Origin: Telmatactis stephensoni
Lineage: Eukaryota; Cnidaria; Anthozoa; Actiniaria; Isophelliidae
Length of the DNA stretch: 64,000 bases
Direction: 5' to 3'
NCBI GenBank assembly: GCA_029948255.1
Contig: JALIZF010001507.1
Coordinates: forward strand, 1-64,000
The translations under genes and the position numbers were made by a program. The notes under the pieces are model-generated. The model was not told the DNA's origin, made no database searches, and saw nothing but the letters and a program-made list of their open reading frames with translations. Positions 55,425-64,000 of this stretch are shown here, one piece after another; the first letter of the stretch is position 1, and each line of letters begins with the position of its first letter.

Positions 55425-56505
55425 TTAATATTTTTCCCAGCCAGGAATAGATTTAATCACGGCTCTCAATCGTTCTGAACGTCTTGGGGGTTGGAATACC
55501 TGTCCTCTGTACTTGTGCTCATCTTGATAACGTATCCACCTGAGAGGTTTTTCTTGGCTGGATGGGGGAGTAGGTGGAAACTCTCCTGGGACTGTACTCG
55601 ACAGAGGAGTAAAAGGAGTTGGTTGATCCGAGGGAGCTTTTAATGGGGTCGACGGTATTTTCTGTGAACTAGCAGTTTTAAAAGGCGTTCTAATTTTGGA
55701 TGTAAGACGTTGAAGAAAGGAGGGTTCTTTCGGTGTTGCTGTGGCAATACCACTGTCACTGGGCAGAGTTGCTGTAGGAACGTTTTCTGAGGTCATCACG
55801 TTAGGAGGTTGACTCTGAACAGACATGATTGGTACGGTTGGTGTCTGCCTCGGTATCGTGAAACCGTTATTGGAGAGTTGCTGTTGATGGACGAGGTAAC
55901 GAGTCAACAGTGACTCATATTGTTTGGTTTTCACCTCCGGAGGTAGGGAAGGGTCATTCAAAATAGTGTCCATCTGTTCTGCCAATTCCTGCATGACTTT
56001 AAGAACGGGTGACTGTAAGTACCCCTGACGCTCAAAATAGTTAGCCATGGTCTTCATCGAATCTGTTTGGCCTCCAGTCTGCGATAGGTGGGCGTCGTTC
56101 GGGAGAACATTTGTACGCAATCGACACTCCTCCCTGGTGTTAGGTTTGAGATCGACAAACAGGTAGCCGTACGACCGCTGAACGGCGGCCTCGTACTTTT
56201 GAACAAACTGTTCCGTCTTTCCTGGGTACATTTGTTTTCCTAATGTCATCATCTGCAATTTGTCTCTTGGGTTTTTAAACAAGACGAGGTACGATGCATT
56301 TAGACTCAAGGTGCGCATGATCCTGCCTTGAAAATAGACATTTTGCAAGAGGAAGACGACACTGAGATTTCGGTGATGGGAACCCTTTGTGAACAAATTC
56401 AGGATCCGTTTGTCGTTGGAGGTCTCGGTCATTTGATCATCGATGACCATGAGATTGTTGATATTTGGATCAAAGTACCAATCTTCGTCGAGATTAGAGT
56501 ACGAA
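55425..56505 (-). pseudogene. Packaging ATPase gene copy A, 5'-truncated
   Basis: FtsK/HerA-type packaging ATPase as found in Polinton-like elements and large DNA viruses, where it pumps DNA into capsids. The frame is open from about 56505 to the stop at 55425 (about 360 codons). It keeps the Walker B region (NLMVIDDQM), the FTKGSHHRNLSV block, a Gln after the following beta strand, and a long Pro/Ser/Thr-rich tail ending IPGWEKY. The Walker A half is absent; the CTAGAT satellite begins where it should be. The last 12 codons belong to the near-identical arm shared with copy B. Confidence 0.72.
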
Positions 56506-56510
56506 TCTAG

Positions 56511-56835
56511 TGTACTACTAGATCTACTACTAGATCTACTACTACTACTAGATTCTACTACTACTACTAGATCTACTATTAGACTAGATTCTACTACTAG
56601 ACTAGATTCTACTACTAGATCTACTAGTAGATTTTACTACTAGATCTACTACTAGATCTACTACTAGATCTACTACTAGATCTACTAATAGATTCTACTA
56701 CTAGATCTACTACTAGATCTACTATTAGATCTACTACTAGACTAGATCTACTACTAGATCTACTACTAGACTATAGTCTACTCCTAGATTCTGCTAATAG
56801 AGTCTATACTAGACTAGAGTCTATAAAAAACCTTG
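56511..56835. repeat. CTAGAT/CTACTA satellite at the palindrome centre
   Basis: Irregular repeats of ctactactagat and ctagatctacta with some gattcta variants. The words are themselves palindromic (ctagatctag), and the tract sits between the two opposed ATPase copies. It contains no gene. Confidence 0.85.
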
Positions 56836-56872
56836 CTGTAAGGATTAATTTCATTCTTTACTAAGACACGAA

Positions 56873-58418
56873 ATGGTGCGGTTGTGTCCCATCTGTGGCA
56901 AGCCCCAGAAAAATCTGTACACTCATTTAAATCGAACTCATAAGTTGGACAATGCAGAACGAAAATATTGGATTAGTCAGGAAAAACTCCTAAAAAGTGG
57001 TCAGCGGTTTAGTCCCTATCCTCAGACTCAACAAGTTAAGGATACAGAGTGCGAAAAATTTCGTTTACTTCATCCCTTCACAGCTATAGCCTCTGGTATG
57101 ACAGGATCCGGAAAAACGGTCTGGGTTCAGAATCTGCTAGAGCATGCAAGACAAGTAATTCATTCACCACCACAGCGTATTGTGTGGAGTTATTCCCAGT
57201 GGCAGCCATGCTTACGATGAGATGCTACATACCGTGCCAGGAATAGAGTTTGTTAAAGGTATCCCACCAGACCTAGATGAAGACTCGTACTTTAACCCCA
57301 AAATCAACAACCTGATGGTGATTGATGATCAAATGACAGAGACGTCCAACGACAAGAGAATCATGAACTTATTTACCAAAGGATCTCATCATCGAAACCT
57401 CAGTGTGATTTTTCTTACGCAGAATCTATATTTTCAAGGAAAAATCATGCGCACTCTGAGTCTGAACGCTGCATACCTTATCTTATTTAAAAACCCAAGA
57501 GACAAACTACAAATCATGACGCTGGGAAAACAAATGTACCCTGGGAAAACAGAACAGTTTATTCAAAAGTACGAAGCCGCTGTACAACGACCATATGGAT
57601 ATCTTTTCGTGGACCTAAAGCCCAATACTCCGGAAGAATGTAGACTTCGAACTAATGTCCTTCCCAACGATCAAACATGCGAATCCGCCCACGACCATAT
57701 CACAGATTGGTGGTCAATCGGAAGTCGCGCAATCTATTGCGAATTACTTCAGAACGCCAAAGCTATCTACAACCACCTTTATTAAAAACGTTGCAGAATT
57801 TAGAGGAGCAAATGACTAGTATTCTAAGGGATCCCAGTGTTCCTGCGGAGCTTCAAAATCAAAGAATATTCACAACTTTACAACCGATACCTCGATCTGC
57901 AGCAGCAGCTTCAACTGCATAGTGGTTCGCTCCCAGTCCACAATCAAGACGTGAAATGGTCCACACATCAGAAGCATCGCAATCGGCTAGTCCCAGTCCT
58001 CTCATCACTATGGCAACCCAAGAAAACATTCCTTCAACAAGTCTCACCAGCGACAGTGGCTTTGTAACGCCTAAACCTAAAACACCTTCTTTTCTGGAGA
58101 GACTAACCTCTAAAATTAGAACTCCTACTTTCAACTCGGTACCGCGAAGACTTCGTCTGAAGTTCCTCCTACTCCATTAAAAAACACCGTTAGTTTTGAT
58201 CAACCCTCTCTTACCACCTCATTCAGCACACCCAGAACACAAAGTCTTCCACCCCCACCGGATTTCTTGTCCACTCCACCAGCAAGTAAAGAAAAACCAG
58301 TAAAATGGATAAGTTATCAAGATGCCCATAAATACAAAGACAAAGTCCTAAAGCCTCCAAGACGTTCAGAAAGATTGAGAGCCGTGATTAAATCTATTCC
58401 TGGCTGGGAAAAATATTA
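56873..58418 (+). pseudogene. Packaging ATPase gene copy B, with N-terminus but frameshifted
   Basis: Starts at ATG 56873, 38 bases after the satellite. It has a C2H2-like finger (CPIC, then HLNRTH, residues 5-23), a Walker A (GMTGSGKT), then Walker B (NLMVIDDQM) and the same core as copy A, with about 11 replacements over about 119 aligned residues by eye. The frame is broken near 57205, 57670-57740, 57870-57960 and 58140; the ending SIPGWEKY at 58400-58418 is preserved. It is a virus-type packaging motor gene, now non-functional as read, unless the breaks are sequencing indels. Confidence 0.72.
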
Positions 58419-59605
58419 AGAACTGAATGTAACTTAAATAAATATATTAAAGCCAGATGGAACTGAAGACAGTATTTGTTGTACTTAATAAAATTAGATT
58501 TGATCTTGTTTGAAATTCCGAAAACGTCGTTCGGTTGCTGCGCAACGGACTGTTCCCAGTATTTCATTCGTAAGAGAGTGTTGGATCCGAGGATGAGAGG
58601 TTCCCCTTCGGACGGCTTCGCCGTCCGTGTGGGTCGACCCCTCCCCCCCCCCTCCCCCGGAAGGGTTGGGGGGGGGGTGGGGAAGGGGATGACGACTCTT
58701 CGTGGGTTTGTGGGCACTATGAGTGTGCATTTTGTTCGGTATTTATAGGTTTTCTTTCAAAACACTGTGTTTCAAAGGCACACACATCCCTCGCTGTGCA
58801 TTTTGTTCGGTATTTATGCTTCTTTCAAAAAAACTGTGTTTCAAAGGCGCGCACATCCCTCGCGAGCATTTTGTTTGGTATTTATGTTTCTTTCAAAACA
58901 CTGTGTGTCAAAGGCACACACATCCCTCGCGGTCATTTTGTTCGGTAATTATGTTAATCAAAACACTGTGTTTCAAAGACACACACATCCCTCGCGATCA
59001 TTTTGTTCGGTAATTATGTTTCTTTCAAAACACTGTGTTTCAAAGGCGCGCATTCGGTGGTGTCTTTAATTTTCAAGTATTTTTAAAATGTATCGTTTTT
59101 AGTGTGCAAACTCTAGTATTTCAAGAATTTGTGATTTTTTTGGTATTTTGAGGATTTTATAGCATTCCCAATTTTTTAAATCAAACCAAGAATTTCTTTC
59201 AATATGATAGTCAACTATATTGTTTTTGCAGGTGGTTGAATTGAACACAATAGACCCTTAAGCGTGGCACGTGTCACTACCAATTCGTTCTTTTGTTTGA
59301 AATTCCGAAAACGTTGCTCGGTTGCTGCGCAACGGACTGTTCTCAGTATTACGTTTGTTCCTCGGTCGCACTGGAAAGAATTTCGTTGGTTAGTTGCTCC
59401 GAAATAATTTACTTAGCTGCTCCGGAAAGAATTTCTTTTGTTGCTCTGGAATATAATCAATTTGTTGCTCTGGAAAGAATTTCTTTTGTTGCTCCGCAAA
59501 GAATATATTTTGTTCTTCGGACGCGCCGCAGCACCGGCGCTCTGGGTGGCTTAGAACCGCTATTCCATATCTACTCCTACTTTACATAGTGTAAAACAAT
59601 TTGCA
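58378..59605. repeat. Right inverted arm of the palindromic element
   Basis: Inverted copy of 54233-55460. It includes a direct repeat of about 55 bases (cggttgctgcgcaacggact ...) present near 58535 and again near 59320; the left arm has the same pair. Confidence 0.85.
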
Positions 59606-61440
59606 TATCTACTTAGGTATACTATTTCTGGTTGTTGTTTTTTCTGTGCTTTCCTATCTTTTGACTTCGAATTTCGTGAGGTCGTAATTTCTAGTGTGTT
59701 CTCGTTTTGCTCTAGTTATTTAGGAGCCTCGTTTTATAATTCGTAACACAAACCTTGTTAGTTTGGGAGCTAGTTTAACTCCCCTTGTACGGTAGATTTT
59801 TATTGTCAGCACGTTTTCAATGTTAGCTTTAGGAATTTAAGTTCTTTCTGTTTCTTGCTAAAACTTATTTTAGTTTTGGAACCTCTTTTTTAAAGCATCC
59901 ATGATTAAAAGTGTATATTTATCTTTACGGAGTATTTGTCCTGAGACTACCCAGAGACGATTTATGTTCTATTTTCTAGTTAGAGTTTTAATACCTGGTT
60001 GTGGCCAGAGGAAAATTACTAATACCTGGTTGTGGCCAGAGGAAAATTACTAATACCATCGGGGTTGCCTAGGGCCGACATTTCGATGGGCTTCGCCTCG
60101 GTTCTTTGTTTTCGTAGGGTTTTCTTTTACGTGTGTTCTATTTATCCATTATATAAAGCTTTGGTATAGCCTTTAACATATATTTTTCACTTTGGACTAA
60201 GCATTTTGTATTTTTCACAATCGAAATGTGTGTCATTATGTCATTATACCCAACGTGTGCCTCGCGCGGAGCCCATCGATTTGGTCGGCCCAAGGCAGAC
60301 CCAGACTTTGTTTGTTTTACTCCTGCCTGGCCAGTTAGCCAGTTTAAGCCACCGCTGTAGGGTTTCTTTTTTACATGTACAGCAATTTTGAAGTGCTAGT
60401 CAGTAAAGAATTATAGCACTTTTGTTTTAATTGCTCAGTAGCAAATCTACTACAGTTCCACTTCGGCGGAATATTCGACACAGAAGGTGTCAGTATATAA
60501 AAGACATATTAATGAGGCCACAATTTGTTGTGATTAAGCCGTTCTGTAATGTTGCTTAAGTTCACTGATACGTCCTCTGACGCTGTTTAAGTTATGGGAA
60601 GGACTAAAATGCACGTGGCTCTACGCCTTGTTTGTTTTTATAAACGCCATCTTTATTTAATGGCATTCCATTCCATTAATTTTCTGTCAGTCCATTCTCC
60701 ACGCTCCGAGCGACTTCATTTGATTTGATTTTGTACTTATTACGACTCTGGTCAATTCAACCGGTGGACCTCTTTCTTGGTATAATTTATGTCCAAAGGG
60801 AATGGATTAACATTTGCCCTCCCTCCCTCCCTTCTCTCAGTTGTCCTTTCCTTTGTCCGGTATCACTTTACCCCATCGTCTCCCCTGTCCGGTTTCTTTG
60901 CGATATGTTTGTTCAGGTGCAGATTTTTCACGTCTGGCAGAATTGCCGTTATTCATAGTCTCCGATCACGGCTTGTTTATCAGGGGAACAGAATTGTCTA
61001 GAGCAATAGGAATTTTAACAAATTCCCTCTGCTAGGAAAAGTTTAATCTCAAATAGTCTGGATCCAAAGTATAGGATGTATCAATATTTAGCCAACAATA
61101 TTATTACATGTGATAGCTGTTGCTGCCTTTCTTCGTTTTATGAAACGAATTTTATTTCAACATTCTTTGTTCAATCCGCAAGAAAAATCTTTGAAACCGC
61201 AAATCCTCTTGGGAAATTGATTTAAACCCGCATGAGTAATTTCGGTAATCAACGCACTTCAAAACTACTATATTTTAAAAGAATGTTACAACAAATGCTT
61301 ATTTACACATTTCCATGCGATGCTTTGTTTTAAAGTTTGTTCCACAATGGAATGATTGTTAAAGAAAGCGATTTCTCTGTCCGCAAGTAGCATGGCCATA
61401 TAAATTATAATTTTCATAGGATCATTTCTTCAAATCCGCG
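59606..61440. other. Unassigned DNA right of the palindrome
   Basis: A 31-base tandem duplication (taatacctggttgtggccag...) lies at 59990-60051. Words aaatccgc/accgcaa recur around 61175-61460 and again after the LINE (62670-62750). aaattcc(c)tctgctaggaaa at 61020 resembles aaattcctttacttggaaa at 62790, hinting at an old duplicated flank. No gene is supported. Confidence 0.4.
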
Positions 61441-61468
61441 ACTCTGACCATTGTGGATCCGCAAATAG

Positions 61469-62670
61469 ACAACGTATTGTCTACTTGACATGATTCATAC
61501 TTGGCTCTCCTATCTCGACGCACCTGGACACCATCTTCGCCTGTGCTTCTTGGATTTTTCCAAGGCGTTTGACCGTATCGGTCACAATGTGCTAATAGAA
61601 AAACTTCTAGACCTAGGTGCTCGCACCTCCTTAATACCATGGATTATAAGCTTCTTGACCAACCGTCGACAAAGAGTTAAGGTACCTGACTCGATCTCTG
61701 ACTGGCTTCCAATCAAAGCCGGAGTTCCCCAAGGAACAAAACTCGGCCCGATACTTTTTCTAGTAATGGTCAATAATTTGAATATCTCTTCACCCGAAAC
61801 TTGTATCTGGAAGTACGTCGACGACGTATCTCTGTCCGAAGGGCTTGAAAGAAACAACGTTTCAAACATCCAATCAAGTCTTGATACCATCGCCTCTTGG
61901 AGCTCCAGTAATTGGATGAAACTGAATGCTAAAAAATGCAAAGAAATGCAGATATCTTTTCTAAAGGAAACTACGGAACTCCCATTGCTAAAGATCGACA
62001 ATCGATCACTAGAACTTGTCACCTCTCATAAAGTACTTGGTCTGGTGATCCAGAATAATTTAAAGTGGAACAAACATATTGACGCTACGGTGACCAAAGC
62101 TTCTAAACGTCTCCACATTCTCCGAGTTCTAAACAGTGCGGGTGTAGAGGTCAAAGACTTAGTTACAATTTATATATCCCTGATACGCTCTGTCCTTGAA
62201 TACTGTTGTGTTGTATGGCACCACGCCCTACCCCTGTACCTCTCTGAAGAGGTAGAACGTATACAGAAACGCGCCTTCAAGATCATCATGCCTGCACTTT
62301 CATACAGTGAAGCTCTTCATTATCTAAAACTACCCAGACTAGATGAAAGACGAAGTGAACTTTGTTTGAACACACTCCAAAAGATATCAAGAGGGGGCCC
62401 ACTCACTAATCATCTTCCTACGACGAGGGCATTTGCGCACCATTACCAAACAAGAAACTCAAAGAACTATACAATACCAAAGCATAGAACTGAAAGATTA
62501 CGTCGTAGTTTTTTTCCAAGTACAATTTTATCTTTTAATAATCAATAGTATATCTTATAGCCAATTATAATATATTAATAGATATTAATTCCGTTTGTTA
62601 CAACATTTGTAATTCATTTATATGCGAGAAATGTTGAAATTAAACTTATTATTATTATTATTATTATTAT
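61469..62670 (+). mobile_element. 5'-truncated LINE, CR1/L2/Jockey-type reverse transcriptase
   Basis: An open frame from 61469 to the stop at 62546-62548 encodes the C-terminal two thirds of a non-LTR reverse transcriptase: FLDFSKAFDRIGH (palm Asp), AGVPQGTKLGPILF, the catalytic KYVDDVSL (YVDD, where LINEs more often show FADD or YADD), then thumb-like HKVLGLVIQNNLKWNKH and a tail with YCCVVWHHALP. The 3' end attaaacttattatt runs into (TTA)n at 62646-62670. The frame is unbroken over 350 codons, so the insertion is fairly young; the 5' truncation makes it immobile by itself. Confidence 0.85.
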
Positions 62671-63293
62671 TAAATCCGTTCTTAAAAATATCATTATCCG
62701 AGACTAATCCGCACGTAAAAGAAGGCTCAATCCGCCGATCCGTAAACCCCTTTGTCCCCTTTGTCCCCAATATTGAAAGTTAAATACGTCAAATTCCTTT
62801 ACTTGGAAAGGTTTCATCTCGTTTGGTCGGATGTCCTTCTATAAATGCATCGATATATAGCCCACATTGCATGTAAAAGGAGCACCTCGTTATTGTATTT
62901 ATCCATTTCCATTTCCCTCAGTACATTTCAGAACGAATGGGTGGTATTCTTATTTTGGGACTACGTCAGCTTTACTTCATCTTGCCAATCGTCAGACTCC
63001 AATACGTAAGCCAAGAAAGATCGACGTGCAATCCTCCATGTTCCTCACTTAAATTTTTGTATTCACATTTTAAAGAAGTAATTAGTCGGTCCTTCCTTTA
63101 GGTCAAATCAAAATGGCTTCTCAGGAAGCCGTCGGTGCACTCTCTACCCTTCTCTCCTTCAGTGCTCCGTTTTAAGCAATGAAAGTTACTTCAAGCTATA
63201 CAGAAATATAAAGAGCTTGAAATAAGTGTGAGGTGAAGAAAAGTTGGAAAGTTTAATTTGTCAGTACTAACGGGAAGATGAACCTTTCTTCAG
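62671..63293. other. Unassigned spacer
   Basis: Opens with aaatccgttct and more atccgc words resembling the DNA just left of the LINE. No gene is supported. Confidence 0.35.
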
Positions 63294-63297
63294 TTAA

Positions 63298-64000
63298 GGT
63301 AGTTCCGGAGTCTTAGATTTAATCAATGAATTTCCTTTAAAATCCTGTCATTTAAAGATAATTGTTTGGCAATTCAAAACCGAGCAAAAAGAGGGGGTCA
63401 CCTTATTGGTTTCTGAGCTATAACATGTCGTAAAAGGTGGTATTTTCAATGATTTTCCGCGATTTTTTTTTGCAAAATGTACGTAATTCATATGATCTGA
63501 TGAATGCGAACAAAATTTTTCCTCGAAACGCCTTGACCGTCTCAAATAGATGTGAGGTTTATCTAGCAGTTGTAATCGTATGTATTGTTTGATGAATTGC
63601 AAACATGATTAAAAGGGTATTCTAAAATCAAATTCCTACCCAATTACGCGCTCCTCAATCGTGTACGGACTGTAAAAATGTGGAACATTTACGACAATCC
63701 AATCAATGAAGTTGTATTTTTATTTATTTATTTATTTTTTAAATGATAAGTACTCTCTTGAATTTAAAGATTATTTCAGGAGTTAGAAAAGCACAAAAGA
63801 GAAAACACACCTAAACTAGCACCAAATATCACCCATTTTAGCGTTTTTTTCGCCGGTTTTTTTCGATGGATAACATTAACTAAATTTAAAAGTTTCAGGT
63901 TAAATACCTACATTACATTGTGCACAAGATTTCTTGATTAACGTTTTTCCGATATTTGGATGATATGATATAATTTTTCTCTACTAAAGTTTGAGTTTCT
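63298..64000 (-). mobile_element. TTAA-family transposon, copy 3, cut by the window end
   Basis: TTAA (63294-63297) followed by ggtagttccggagtc. The reverse complement of the remainder matches copy 1 (6030-7105) throughout: the tgaccccctcttttt block, the caaacaat-catac block, ccacatttttac, and ending in agaaactc-aacttt-gtagagaaaaatt at the window edge, equivalent to about 6140. About 110 bases of the other end lie outside. Confidence 0.65.

Larger units (their letters stand above)
54233..59605. mobile_element. Palindromic element with 1.2 kb inverted arms and two packaging-ATPase gene copies
   Basis: 54233-55460 reappears inverted at 58378-59605. Three roughly 100-codon readings of the arms are letter-for-letter identical between the two sides, and the only length difference noticed is in the C/G homopolymer (55160-55200 against 58630-58680). 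Between the arms lie an ATPase gene copy pointing left (55425-56505), a CTAGAT satellite, and a second copy pointing right (56873-58418). Long terminal inverted repeats plus this ATPase recall Polinton/Maverick and related virus-like elements. No polymerase, integrase or capsid gene is present, so it is non-autonomous or a rearranged piece. Confidence 0.75.

Noticed and set aside
54233..59605. Complete Polinton/Maverick
   Set aside because: No polymerase B, integrase, protease or capsid frame exists within or near the arms.
54233..59605. Palindrome as a simple assembly artefact (one arm written twice)
   Set aside because: The enclosed ATPase copies and outer flanks differ, so the two halves cannot be one sequence mirrored; not fully excluded for the arms alone.

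Overview
The window is eukaryotic, AT-rich, intron-rich, and crowded with microsatellites and hairpin repeats. The main genes belong to the gustatory-receptor-like (GRL) branch of the insect chemoreceptor superfamily. Together with the P-type transposase, the restriction-like-endonuclease LINEs and the virus-type packaging ATPase, this suggests a cnidarian, most likely an anthozoan (coral or anemone). That is inference; no organism label was given.

Layout. 1-5 kb: a broken, multi-exon P-element/THAP9-like transposase on the minus strand. 6-7 kb: a TTAA-flanked non-autonomous transposon. 8.5-54.0 kb: five tandem plus-strand GRL genes (GRL1 8530-14290, GRL2 16862-22404, GRL3 28729-32407, GRL4 37201-39719, GRL5 48921-54043). 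Each has one long exon carrying six membrane segments and three short exons of 69, 90 and 51 bases, joined by phase-0 introns. The last exon carries the family C-terminal tyrosine...QF signature. GRL2 pairs with GRL4 and GRL3 with GRL5, each about 20.2-20.3 kb apart, so a two-gene block was duplicated in tandem. GRL5 has a 7-base insertion that breaks its frame.

Introns and spacers are loaded with later insertions: decayed LINE pieces in GRL2 intron 3, a hairpin MITE family flanked by TA, short hairpins with a conserved loop, and a 4.07 kb nested fold-back complex (43181-47252). The complex sits in the duplicated upstream flank of GRL5, and GRL3 preserves the matching empty site.

54.2-59.6 kb: a 5.37 kb palindromic element with 1.2 kb essentially identical inverted arms. 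Its core holds two inverted, diverged copies of a Polinton/virus-type packaging ATPase gene, each incomplete or broken, around a CTAGAT-rich satellite. 59.6-64 kb: mostly unassigned DNA, one 5'-truncated LINE with a YVDD reverse transcriptase, and another TTAA-family copy cut by the window edge.

The GRL genes are the only plausible host genes seen. They probably encode seven-transmembrane ligand-gated channel-type receptors; everything else is mobile DNA or its remains.
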